Assembly: GCA_018365265.1 (NCBI GenBank)
Contig: JAGZKI010000001.1
Location: 1 to 64,000 of the forward strand
DNA: 64,000 nucleotides
Direction of reading: 5' to 3'
Source of the DNA: Streptococcus parasanguinis
GTDB taxonomy: Bacteria > Bacillota > Bacilli > Lactobacillales > Streptococcaceae
The notes under the pieces were generated by a model, which was not told the DNA's origin, did no database searches, and worked only from the letters and a program-made list of their open reading frames with translations. How positions within the stretch are numbered: position 1 is the first letter of the stretch; each line of letters opens with the position of its first letter. Both the position numbers and the translations under genes were made by a program. Below are positions 36,364 to 44,286 of this stretch, piece by piece.

Positions 36364-36990
36364 ATGATTAGCGTAGAACATTTAACCAAATCATTTGGCC
36401 AACGAACGGTCTTTCAAGATTTGAGCTTGCAATTTACAGAAGGTAAGGTCTATGCTCTGATCGGAAATAGTGGGTGTGGTAAAACAACCTTGCTCAATAT
36501 CTTGGCGAAGATAGAGCCTTATGAAAAAGGGAGTATAAGCTATCAAGGGCAAGAACTGAAACAAATCAAACAGCATCACTTCTTTAAGCATGAATTAGGC
36601 TATCTCTTTCAAAACTTTGGCCTGCTTGAAAACGAGACTATCGCTACAAATTTAGATTTGGGATTGATTGGGCAAAAATTAACGAAAAAAGAGAAGAAGC
36701 AGCAAGAAGAAGAAGTGCTAAAAAAAGTAGGATTGGCTTACCTTGCTCTGGATCAAAAGATTTATGAATTATCTGGGGGAGAGGCACAACGTGTTGCATT
36801 GGCTAAAGTTATTTTAAAGGATCCACCTTTGATTTTAGCGGATGAACTAACTGCAGCACTTGATCCAGAAACCTCTCGAGAGGTGATGGACTTGCTGTTA
36901 ACGTTAAAGAATCAAAAGCGTATAATCATTATCGCAACCCATAATCCAGTGATTTGGGAACAAGCTGACGAAGTGATAAGGCTCAACTAG
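36364..36990 (+). CDS. ABC transporter ATPase, bacteriocin-immunity type
   Basis: This 208-residue stand-alone ATPase of the LolD/MacB group partners the preceding membrane protein. Walker A GNSGCGKTT lies near residue 33, the Q-loop in LFQNFGLLENE, signature LSGGEAQRVAL near 138, Walker B LILADELTAALDP near 158 and the switch His in IATHNP. The short length is typical of this subfamily. About 200 bases without recognisable features follow. Confidence 0.9.
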   Translation: MISVEHLTKSFGQRTVFQDLSLQFTEGKVYALIGNSGCGKTTLLNILAKIEPYEKGSISYQGQELKQIKQHHFFKHELGYLFQNFGLLENETIATNLDLGLIGQKLTKKEKKQQEEEVLKKVGLAYLALDQKIYELSGGEAQRVALAKVILKDPPLILADELTAALDPETSREVMDLLLTLKNQKRIIIIATHNPVIWEQADEVIRLN

Positions 36991-37197
36991 TCCATGGTTG
37001 AAGAATGGTAGGATTTTCTAGATTATCTTTTATAGCTATTCAGGAGGTATAGGCTGATTAAGAAAGATTCATTCAAACAAAAATTTTTAAGATTTGTCAT
37101 CAAAAGTTAGTTCATGATACGGCCTCTTTTCTTGATATTCAAAAATAATGAGAGTAGAATATAGAGGAAATCTGAACACAAAAGGGGATTATATTCG

Positions 37198-37839
37198 ATG
37201 ATGAAAATTCCAGTTGAAAATCTTGGTCTATTTGAACAGTTAGATCGTATAGTAGTGGCTTTTTTTAGCAAACAACAACCTTCCAGTCCTTACGATTTAA
37301 ATGTCAGTATTACACAAGAACACCTTGACCAGAAAAAGCAGGAGTTAGAACCATTAGGTTATCAAGCTGTCCAACTACCATTAGGAATGGCTTTAGATAA
37401 TATCATCCAGCAACCTCATTATCAAAATTTAATCATTGGTGGACTTGCTCCCGACGAAATTATAGTCAGCAAAGAAGAATTAATGCTTTTGAAAGATATC
37501 GTGGATAGCTTTTGTATTATGTACGCTGCAGCGAATAACAGATTGGAAAATAGTAAAGCTTATGAATTAATGAAAAATAAGACGGTTTATTTTATTGGTA
37601 AACTATTTACAGATTTTCCAAAAGCCGGTGATGAGATTGCTTATTTAGGAATTGATCGAATAGCGAGCGATGGTACACCATATGAAGCTGTTAAATGCTT
37701 TTTAACTAAAGAAAGTGCAGAGAAGTACAATGGTGAGAAAAGACCTGTCACTCCTGCAAACCTGGCTTATCTAAAATCATTTTGGGGAAAACCAGTCATT
37801 ATTGAGCCACACCGTAATTATTGGATCGAATTTTTATAG
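37198..37839 (+). CDS. Uncharacterised cytosolic protein, possibly SseB-like
   Basis: This 213-residue protein is not confidently recognised. It has no signal peptide or membrane segment. A C-terminal stretch (YEAVKCFLTKESAEKYNGEKRPV) recalls the SseB/YjiN-type domain, but that is a weak resemblance. AAAGGGG lies 10 bases before the first of two ATGs. It stands alone, ends at a bidirectional terminator and faces xerS convergently. Confidence 0.6.
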   Translation: MMKIPVENLGLFEQLDRIVVAFFSKQQPSSPYDLNVSITQEHLDQKKQELEPLGYQAVQLPLGMALDNIIQQPHYQNLIIGGLAPDEIIVSKEELMLLKDIVDSFCIMYAAANNRLENSKAYELMKNKTVYFIGKLFTDFPKAGDEIAYLGIDRIASDGTPYEAVKCFLTKESAEKYNGEKRPVTPANLAYLKSFWGKPVIIEPHRNYWIEFL

Positions 37840-37846
37840 AAGGTAT

Positions 37847-37886
37847 AAAAGAGCGGTAGACATTCAAAAAATCTATCGCTCTTTTT
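37847..37886. terminator. Bidirectional terminator between the hypothetical gene and xerS
   Basis: AAAAGAGCG-TAGA pairs with TCTA-CGCTCTTTTT. There are A and T runs on both sides, so it can serve both converging genes. Confidence 0.88.
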
Positions 37887-37895
37887 AAAACTAAT

Positions 37896-37923
37896 ATATT
37901 ACATAATTTACGTTATGTAATAT
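37896..37923. repeat. TTATGTA palindrome, copy 2
   Basis: ATATTACATAA and TTATGTAATAT are perfect 11-base arms around TTTACG. The last base is shared with the xerS stop codon. Confidence 0.85.
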
Positions 37924-38993
37924 CACAAACTATCCAAAGCATTTTTCTGCTCATCATTAACGATATGCGTATACAAGTCTGTAACTTGTGTGCTAGCATG
38001 TCCCAGCTGGTGGCTGACCAAAACCTGTGATTTGGTTGCATCATAGAGACGGGTTGCTAATGTATGGCGAAGTTTATGGGGTGTCACGCGGACTTTGAAG
38101 TCTTCTGAATACTTGGCGACCATCTTTTCAACGCTAGAAGCATCAATTCGGTTTGGAACACCTCGATACAAGGTCAGAAAGAGGGCTGTATCAGTCTTTT
38201 CAGTCTTGTAACGTTTGTCTCGAATAGCAAGATATTGCTCCAGATAAGGCTTAGCAAAGGCAGCAACATTGACTGAGTCACGTTTCCCACCTTTTCGAGT
38301 AACATCAATCACCATCATCTTAAGATTGAGGTCACGAAGGTCCAAGTTGACTGCCTCAGATAAACGGACACCAGATGCAAGAAGGAGTGCGATAATGGCT
38401 AAATCTCGCTCTTTATTCTTATTAAAGGAAGATAAGGCGCGATTTGAGAGTGTTTTAGGGTATTCCTCATCGATATAATTCAAAAATCCCTCAGTTTCAT
38501 CCCCTAAAAAGAGCTTTTGTTTGATATTTTCAGCACGAGCCGCCAAGGTTTCTTTCTTTTTCTTGGTAGCAACCTTCTTCATAACGTTGCGGTAGAAATA
38601 CGGTTCGCCTTGCTCGTTTTCAACTTCCTCGGTCAAATACTTATAGAGACTAGATAGTGCAGAAAGGGTACGGTTAATGGTTGTTTGAGAAACCCCGTTT
38701 TTTGTTGTATTGGCATTGAGCAGAGGGCGTTCACGTAAGTAAAGAATAAAGGATTCCATGTCTTTCTTGGTCATGTGCTCCAGAACGTCTAAGGGGATCT
38801 CGTCCATGGTGTCAGCATCTGATATACCAGATTCCAAGACCCAGGTGAAAAATCGATCGTATTCCTTTAAGTATTCGTACAAGGTTGTAAAACTGTAGGG
38901 AACAGCCAATTTTGATTGATAATATTCCAATACATACCAGGGCATGACTTGTTTGAGTTTATCAATCCGTTCTAATAAGATCTCGCGCTTCAT
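37923..38993 (-). CDS. xerS: Tyrosine recombinase XerS
   Basis: This 356-residue single-protein recombinase resolves chromosome dimers at difSL in streptococci. The core domain shows [14 protein letters not shown] (first catalytic Arg), [33 protein letters not shown] and the tyrosine nucleophile in that last segment. The N-terminal SAM-like domain begins [12 protein letters not shown]. The ATG at 38993 follows GGAG; a TTG 12 bases upstream is rejected. Its promoter overlaps the dif site. Confidence 0.97.
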   Translation of the reverse strand: MKREILLERIDKLKQVMPWYVLEYYQSKLAVPYSFTTLYEYLKEYDRFFTWVLESGISDADTMDEIPLDVLEHMTKKDMESFILYLRERPLLNANTTKNGVSQTTINRTLSALSSLYKYLTEEVENEQGEPYFYRNVMKKVATKKKKETLAARAENIKQKLFLGDETEGFLNYIDEEYPKTLSNRALSSFNKNKERDLAIIALLLASGVRLSEAVNLDLRDLNLKMMVIDVTRKGGKRDSVNVAAFAKPYLEQYLAIRDKRYKTEKTDTALFLTLYRGVPNRIDASSVEKMVAKYSEDFKVRVTPHKLRHTLATRLYDATKSQVLVSHQLGHASTQVTDLYTHIVNDEQKNALDSL

Positions 38994-39021
38994 GTTTTTC
39001 TCCAAATCTTTCTATACTAGT

Positions 39022-39050
39022 AGTATAGCATAGCTAGATATATTTTTCAA
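39022..39050 (-). promoter_or_regulatory. Promoter of xerS, overlapping dif
   Basis: On the minus strand TTGAAA (39050-39045) and TATACT (39027-39022) are exactly 17 bases apart. The -35 is the outer end of the dif site. A palindrome CTATACT-AGT-AGTATAG covers the -10. Confidence 0.75.
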
Positions 39051-39075
39051 GAAAATTATAGTTTTTCGGAAAGAT
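39045..39075 (-). other. difSL chromosome dimer resolution site
   Basis: The minus strand shows TTTCCGAAAAACTATAAT followed by TTTCTTGAAA, which matches the 31-base streptococcal/lactococcal dif as I recall it with about one difference. It lies 52 bases upstream of xerS, the usual genomic arrangement, and exactly at the point where gene orientation flips. Confidence 0.9.
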
Positions 39076-39185
39076 GTTATAGGGGTTATATAGGACTGTT
39101 TTGTATCCCTATCTATACTAGATCCCTTTTAACTACAATAAAATCAGCAAACCTCATGGATCTACTGATTATTTTCTTCTCTAAC

Positions 39186-40169
39186 TTATTTTTCTACATA
39201 TCGAAATGGAATCTTGCTACCACAGAGCCAATTATAGACTCGATCATTGACTTGAACGTTCATAGCTTCATGAGCATATTCTGGCATGATTAAATGCTCT
39301 TTTGGACATTCTAATCGATTATAAATAGCAAACTGCGTTTCAGGATGACAGACATCATCATCTAGCCCGGTAATCATGTGAACTTGTCCTTTGATGCGAT
39401 GTGCAAAGTTTTTTACATCAATATAGGCCAATGTCTGCATCAAACGATCTTCGGTTTCGTGGAATGGATCATGGAACTTGAAATAACGGAAAAGCTCGTC
39501 ATAAGCCTCGCTGGTGTTCCCAATCTCCAATACTCGTTTGAAATCTGATAAGAATGGATAAATGGCTACCGTTCGTTGTATACGAGGATTCAATCCAGCA
39601 GCCACAAGAGCCAGGGCACCGCCTTGAGATGCTCCGTAGCTGGCAAGTTTACTGTCGTCTACTTGAGGAAGGCTGGCTACAATTTCAATTAACTGGTAAA
39701 GATCTAAGTAGACATCCTTATAAAAGAGCTCTTCCGGCCCTTCCACGGCTCCGCGGATAATCTGTCCTTTTACCGTATTACCAAGTGGTGAGCGATCTCC
39801 GTCTGTTGAATAGCCTGACTGACCTCTTACGTCCATAGATACAACACCATAACCGGCTACTATATAAGCCAGCATATCAGCCCAATCCCAACAACGGCCC
39901 ATATAACCATGAAAATGGAAAATAACGGGAACTTTTTGATCCGTTTTTGGGAAAACAACCCGCGCATAAACAAGCCCATCTCGTGTTCCTTTAAAGGTTA
40001 ATTCATAACAAATCACATTTGGAATGCTGAAATCTTGTTTTTTAAGCTTGTATTCAGGCAGTTCAGTCATCTTTGCTAGGGCTTGATCCCAAAAAGCATC
40101 AAAATCTGCGGGAACCTCATCCCGTCCCTTGTAATCTTTCATTGTTTCTAATAATTTGGGATTTTTCAT
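39186..40169 (-). CDS. Acetylxylan esterase / cephalosporin-C deacetylase family (CE7)
   Basis: This 327-residue cytosolic alpha/beta hydrolase of the AXE1 family removes acetyl groups from xylo-oligosaccharides or related small acetyl esters. The nucleophile is in YGASQGGALAL; the acid and base are probably in GLDDDVCHPETQ and YAHEAMN. VSMDVRGQSGYSTDG is characteristic of CE7. AAGGAGG precedes the ATG. No xylan genes are nearby, so the physiological substrate may be another acetylated sugar or peptidoglycan fragment. Confidence 0.9.
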   Translation of the reverse strand: MKNPKLLETMKDYKGRDEVPADFDAFWDQALAKMTELPEYKLKKQDFSIPNVICYELTFKGTRDGLVYARVVFPKTDQKVPVIFHFHGYMGRCWDWADMLAYIVAGYGVVSMDVRGQSGYSTDGDRSPLGNTVKGQIIRGAVEGPEELFYKDVYLDLYQLIEIVASLPQVDDSKLASYGASQGGALALVAAGLNPRIQRTVAIYPFLSDFKRVLEIGNTSEAYDELFRYFKFHDPFHETEDRLMQTLAYIDVKNFAHRIKGQVHMITGLDDDVCHPETQFAIYNRLECPKEHLIMPEYAHEAMNVQVNDRVYNWLCGSKIPFRYVEK

Positions 40170-40204
40170 AAAATCCTCCTTAAGTATGTGTAATCGCTAC
40201 CAAA

Positions 40205-40233
40205 AATGTACCATATTTACTTAAGGATTGCAA
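40205..40233 (-). promoter_or_regulatory. Promoter of the CE7 esterase gene
   Basis: On the minus strand TTGCAA and TACATT are separated by 17 bases, about 35 bases upstream of the ATG. Confidence 0.6.
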
Positions 40234-40245
40234 GAGACAAATAAA

Positions 40246-40271
40246 AATTACATAACCGAAATTATGTAATT
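40246..40271. repeat. TTATGTA palindrome, copy 3
   Basis: AATTACATAA and TTATGTAATT are perfect 10-base arms around CCGAAA. It begins three bases after the stop codon of the adjacent minus-strand DUF915 gene. Confidence 0.85.
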
Positions 40272-40274
40272 AAA

Positions 40275-41042
40275 TTATAGATTCAAAAATAGACTTAATT
40301 GTTTCACTAGATCTGGATTAGTGGGTAAAGCTGAATGATGAGCCTTGCGACCGTTTAAATTCACTTCTGTATAGGCTTGTTTCTCAAAAATAGATTTTGC
40401 GGCTTGTGCACTAGAGAGAGGAACGATGCCATCTGATTTTCCAGCAAAGCTGCCGACAAAGTTAAGGACCTCTACTTCTTTTCCCAGGCGATGCTTCCAT
40501 GTTTGAAAATCATCATACATCTCTTGATTGAATTGGTAAGGACTGCCAATAATAACGAGCTTTCTTACGGTCAGCTTTTTCTTTTCTAAAAAGCCACTTT
40601 CCAGTAAACCAGTCAAAACCAATCCTCCATTGGAATGACCGACAGCCTTGAACTCTGTAAAATGATAGTGATCAAGAAGGTAGGTAAGAGCGGTCTTAAG
40701 AGATTCGATTTGCTGCTTGATATTGCTGTAGCCATCACGATTATTCTCAAAGCCAATCACAATTATTGGATTCGGCTCTTTCGTATTCAGTCTTCCTTCC
40801 ATCTCTATAGAATCATCTTTATTGACCTTTATTTTTAAGAGACTTTGCTTTTTTCTAGAAAAGCGATGGAGCATACGGATGGTTCCATTGAATCGCTGGA
40901 TACTAGCTGAACTTCCAGGTACAAAGATGATCGGTCTGATCGCTGGTTTCTTCGATCCTTTTGGGAATTCAAAGGGCTTGCTGTGCGAAGAAAACAATCT
41001 TGCAAAGAAACGAATGACTTGTTGAAATAGTTTTTTTAACAT
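40275..41042 (-). CDS. DUF915-type alpha/beta hydrolase
   Basis: This 255-residue lipase-like protein has IIFVPGSSAS as the oxyanion strand, the nucleophile in GHSNGG near residue 143, an acid likely in GKSDGIVP and the His in RKAHHSALP. A basic, hydrophobic N-terminus (KKLFQQVIRFFARLFSS) may anchor it to the membrane. DUF915 proteins in Firmicutes are uncharacterised. It lies downstream of ffh with a 66-base gap containing the inverted pair GTTTCTAA/TTAGAAAC. Confidence 0.82.
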   Translation of the reverse strand: MLKKLFQQVIRFFARLFSSHSKPFEFPKGSKKPAIRPIIFVPGSSASIQRFNGTIRMLHRFSRKKQSLLKIKVNKDDSIEMEGRLNTKEPNPIIVIGFENNRDGYSNIKQQIESLKTALTYLLDHYHFTEFKAVGHSNGGLVLTGLLESGFLEKKKLTVRKLVIIGSPYQFNQEMYDDFQTWKHRLGKEVEVLNFVGSFAGKSDGIVPLSSAQAAKSIFEKQAYTEVNLNGRKAHHSALPTNPDLVKQLSLFLNL

Positions 41043-41108
41043 CTTTCCTCTAGTAGTAGTTTCTAAAAGAACCCAGAACGGTGTGTTCCAGGCCCTTATT
41101 AGAAACGA

Positions 41109-42680
41109 TTATTTCCGTTTTTTCTTATTTTTGCGCATTTGTTTGGCCATCTTGTTCATCGCCCGTTTCATCATAAATTCACCGGCTTTTCCTTTGAGAC
41201 CACCGCCAAACATTTGGCTCATATCAGGCATTCCAGCGCCTCCACCAAGAGCTGACAAGTCAGGCATGCCACCTTGTCCCATCATTCCTTCGAGGGCAGA
41301 CATATCTGGCATTCCACCAGGCATGTTCTTCGGCATGTTGTTTGGATTGAGCCCCATTTGTTTCATCATCTTGTTCATATCGCCAGAGAGGACGCCTTGC
41401 ATCATCTGCTTGGCTTGGTTAAAGTCCTTGATGAATTTATTGACTTCGACAAAGGTGTTTCCTGATCCAGCAGCAATCCGACGACGACGGCTTGGATTTA
41501 ATAAATCTGGATTTTCGCGTTCAGCTGGGGTCATGGATGATACAATTGCACGTTTGCGAGCAATTTCTCGTTCATCGACCTTGAGGTTCTTCATGGCAGG
41601 GTTATTGGCCATCCCTGGAAGCATCTTGAGCAGGTCTTCCATTGGTCCCATGTTTTGAACTTGGTCTAACTGATCGATGAAATCGTTGAAGTCAAAGGTA
41701 TTTTCCCGCATCTTCTCAGCGAGTTCAAGAGAGCGTTTCTCATCGTATTCTTGAGAAGCCTTCTCGATCAGCGTCAGCATATCCCCCATACCGAGGATCC
41801 GGCCAGACATACGGTCTGGGTGGAAGGTTTCGATATCAGTGATTTTTTCACCAGTACCAGTGAACTTGATTGGTTTTCCAGTAATCTGACGGACAGAAAG
41901 GGCTGCACCACCACGGGTATCCCCATCGATCTTGGTCAAGATAACCCCAGTCACTTCGAGTTGTTCATTGAACTCACGCGCCACATTGGCCGCTTCTTGA
42001 CCGATCATGGCATCGACAACCAAGAGGATTTCGTTTGGCTCGGCAAGGGCTTTGACATCGCGCAATTCGCCCATGAGTTTTTCATCGATTTGCAGACGAC
42101 CAGCCGTATCGATCAAGACATAGTCATTGTGATTGGCTCTCGCTTGCTCCAAACCTTGACGAACGATCTCGACTGCAGGGACTTCTGTACCAAGTGAGAA
42201 GACAGGGACATTGATCTGTTGACCAAGGGTCTTCAACTGGTCAATGGCTGCTGGACGATAGATATCGGCCGCAATCATCAAAGGACGTGCATTCTCTTCC
42301 TTGACCAATTTATTAGCCAATTTACCCGCAAAGGTTGTTTTACCAGCCCCTTGAAGACCGACCATCATGATAATGGTTGGAATTTTTGGAGATTTGATAA
42401 TTTCTGCTGTTTCTGAACCTAAAATCGCTGTCAATTCTTCATCAACAATCTTCACGATTTGTTGGGCAGGGTTCAAGGTTTCGATGACTTCATGACCTAC
42501 AGCCCGCTCGCGGACCCGTTTGATGAAGTCTTTTACAACAGGAAGGGCAACGTCGGCCTCTAAGAGGGCTAGACGAATCTCTTTGGTTGCCTCTTGGACA
42601 TCCGCTTCAGAGATTTTCCCTTTCTTACGAAGATTTTTAAAGACGTTTTGTAAACGTTCGGTTAAACTTTCAAATGCCAT
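41109..42680 (-). CDS. ffh: Signal recognition particle protein Ffh
   Basis: This 523-residue SRP54 GTPase binds signal sequences with the SRP RNA. NG-domain motifs are VGLQGAGKTTFAGKLA, DTAGRLQ and TKIDGDTRGGAALS. The C-terminal M domain is unusually rich in Met, Gly and Pro over the last 90 residues (MPGGMPDMSALEGMMGQGG) and ends in a Lys/Arg tail. It follows ylxM and a small coupled frame. The long antisense frame opposite this region is a composition artefact. Confidence 0.97.
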   Translation of the reverse strand: MAFESLTERLQNVFKNLRKKGKISEADVQEATKEIRLALLEADVALPVVKDFIKRVRERAVGHEVIETLNPAQQIVKIVDEELTAILGSETAEIIKSPKIPTIIMMVGLQGAGKTTFAGKLANKLVKEENARPLMIAADIYRPAAIDQLKTLGQQINVPVFSLGTEVPAVEIVRQGLEQARANHNDYVLIDTAGRLQIDEKLMGELRDVKALAEPNEILLVVDAMIGQEAANVAREFNEQLEVTGVILTKIDGDTRGGAALSVRQITGKPIKFTGTGEKITDIETFHPDRMSGRILGMGDMLTLIEKASQEYDEKRSLELAEKMRENTFDFNDFIDQLDQVQNMGPMEDLLKMLPGMANNPAMKNLKVDEREIARKRAIVSSMTPAERENPDLLNPSRRRRIAAGSGNTFVEVNKFIKDFNQAKQMMQGVLSGDMNKMMKQMGLNPNNMPKNMPGGMPDMSALEGMMGQGGMPDLSALGGGAGMPDMSQMFGGGLKGKAGEFMMKRAMNKMAKQMRKNKKKRK

Positions 42681-42698
42681 ACTCTTTCTCCTAGTTTT

Positions 42699-42914
42699 TC
42701 AATTCAGTGGAAATCGTCCGAAATGTTGCAAACATTCTAGTTCTTCGGGTGTGACTTCTTTCATGATTTCATTTGGATATCCCCAACAGCTAAAACCTAT
42801 TTGCATAGCTTTGGAGATATCATTGGGCGAGATAATCTGTAGTCGAGTAGGAAATACTTCCTCTGCGACTAATAGTTTGCAAGATATTCCTTGATAAATG
42901 ACGAGACTGCCCAT
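42699..42914 (-). CDS. Small uncharacterised protein between ylxM and ffh
   Basis: This 71-residue frame has its ATG three bases after the ylxM stop, with GGGAG from the end of ylxM as ribosome site, so translation looks coupled. Without it a gap of about 230 bases would separate ylxM and ffh. The product has no recognisable domain, membrane helix or signal; ISPNDISKAMQIGF and VTPEELECLQHFG look like short helices. It may be real but could be spurious. Confidence 0.5.
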   Translation of the reverse strand: MGSLVIYQGISCKLLVAEEVFPTRLQIISPNDISKAMQIGFSCWGYPNEIMKEVTPEELECLQHFGRFPLN

Positions 42915-42916
42915 AA

Positions 42917-43249
42917 TCACTCCCGATTGTCAATGCTTGATAAAATTTCAACCTGCTCTTGTAGAAAAGTATCTTCCGGATAGCGTTCTAAAATCTGATC
43001 AAAAATCTGGCTGCGTACAATGTAATCGGAATACATATGGAGTTTCATTTCGTAGTCTTCCAAAATCTTTTCTGTACGTTTAATATTGTCATAGACCGCT
43101 TGACGGCTCACTCCAAACTCTTCTGCAATCTCAGCCAAGCTGTAGTCATCTGCGTAGTAGAGCTCGATGTAGTTCATCTGCTTGTCCGTCAAGAGCGCTG
43201 CATAAAACTCAAAGAGCGCATTCATTCGGTTGGTTTTCTCAATTTCCAT
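42917..43249 (-). CDS. ylxM: YlxM, SRP-associated helix-turn-helix protein
   Basis: This 110-residue protein is conserved with ffh in Gram-positives and modulates SRP activity. The sigma-70 region-4-like HTH reads [20 protein letters not shown]. The sequence is almost identical to the pneumococcal protein as I recall it, and that comparison favours the ATG at 43249 over the one at 43258, which overlaps TATAAT. A probable extended -10 ends only eight bases before the chosen start, so the transcript may be nearly leaderless. Confidence 0.93.
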   Translation of the reverse strand: MEIEKTNRMNALFEFYAALLTDKQMNYIELYYADDYSLAEIAEEFGVSRQAVYDNIKRTEKILEDYEMKLHMYSDYIVRSQIFDQILERYPEDTFLQEQVEILSSIDNRE

Positions 43250-43264
43250 ACCTTTCATTATATC

Positions 43265-43290
43265 AAAAAAGCCCGCTAAAGACTAGCGGG
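43265..43290 (-). terminator. Terminator of the KASIII cluster
   Basis: CCCGCTA pairs perfectly with TAGCGGG around five bases. On the minus strand it is followed by CTTTTTT. It separates the KASIII operon from ylxM. Confidence 0.88.
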
Positions 43291-43329
43291 ACTTGAAGCT
43301 TTTTGAGCTTGAAATGAGAGGATTCATCA

Positions 43330-44274
43330 TCAGAGTTTCAGTGCCAACATATTGACCGTCATCCCTGCTGCAGTTCCCATCAAGAAGATGGTATCTCCTT
43401 CCTTCACATAGCCATGATCCAGTGCATAGGCTAGGCCGAAAGGAACGGCTACCGAAACCATATTTCCATAATCACTGACAATATTGAGGTACTTGTCTTT
43501 GCCAACGCCCAATTTGTCCATGACGAGTGGTAAGGCGCGACTTGCTTGGTGGGGAATAATATAGTCTACAGCATCTTTAGAAATGCCTGATTTCTCTTGG
43601 AATTCTTGGAACATTTCTGGAATAACACGGGCAGAAAGCAAAAGAATCTTCTTCCCTTTCATATCAAACATGAAATCAGTCTTGGTTGCTTCAGAGTACA
43701 ATTTCGGATGATAAGCTGTCAAACCACCACGAATTTCAGTATCATGGGCTCCCTCAGACCAGGTACGTTGCATACTGGCAATGATTCCTTTATCTTCCTT
43801 TGTTGCTTCAAAAATAAAGGCTGCAGCTCCATCACTAAACAATTCAAAGCTTTCTTTTTGTTTGGGATTAAGCCCTAGGCTTCCTACTTCACTAGATACA
43901 ATCAGAACCCGACGGTATTCACCACCTTCAATCAGATAAGAAACAGTGCTTAAAGCTGATACAAAACTGGTACAAGTGGTATTGATATCCATAGCAGGAA
44001 TCGTCAGTCCCTTGGCCACGCGCTCATGGATCAGAGCTGCTGTACAAGGAATGGGCTGAACACCAACTGCACTAGCCGAAACCAGGCAGTCGATGTCTGC
44101 CATTTCAAGACCCGCATGGTTTAAAGCAGCTTCGATCGCACGGGCTGCAAGATCAATCTGTGTTTCTTCTCCTTCTTTCACGCGGTAACGAGTCTGGTCT
44201 TTGAAAGTCACTGTATGAACTGGAAGCGCTGTTCCATAGCCTTTAATTTGCAAATGTCTTTTTACAGTAGTCAT
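43330..44274 (-). CDS. 3-oxoacyl-ACP synthase III (KASIII)-like condensing enzyme
   Basis: This 314-residue thiolase-fold enzyme has the full catalytic triad: Cys in NTTCTSFVSAL, His in IIPHQASRAL and Asn in SDYGNMVSVAVPF. It is not the housekeeping FabH by context, since no fab genes are adjacent. It is the last gene of a five-gene cluster with an adenylating enzyme, an MBL hydrolase, an NAD epimerase and a glycosyltransferase. Decarboxylative or head-to-head condensation of acyl thioesters is the expected chemistry. RBS AAAAGGAG precedes the ATG. Confidence 0.88.
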   Translation of the reverse strand: MTTVKRHLQIKGYGTALPVHTVTFKDQTRYRVKEGEETQIDLAARAIEAALNHAGLEMADIDCLVSASAVGVQPIPCTAALIHERVAKGLTIPAMDINTTCTSFVSALSTVSYLIEGGEYRRVLIVSSEVGSLGLNPKQKESFELFSDGAAAFIFEATKEDKGIIASMQRTWSEGAHDTEIRGGLTAYHPKLYSEATKTDFMFDMKGKKILLLSARVIPEMFQEFQEKSGISKDAVDYIIPHQASRALPLVMDKLGVGKDKYLNIVSDYGNMVSVAVPFGLAYALDHGYVKEGDTIFLMGTAAGMTVNMLALKL

Positions 44275-44286
44275 AGGATTCTCCTT

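Noticed and set aside
39045..39075. Treating the dif-like sequence as an AT-rich coincidence
   Set aside because: It matches a specific 31-base pattern, lies next to xerS and coincides with the strand switch, so it was kept as a real feature.
41083..41658. 191-codon + strand frame rich in Pro and Ile opposite ffh
   Set aside because: It is the antisense of the Met/Gly-rich M domain of Ffh; it lacks a ribosome site and is a composition artefact.
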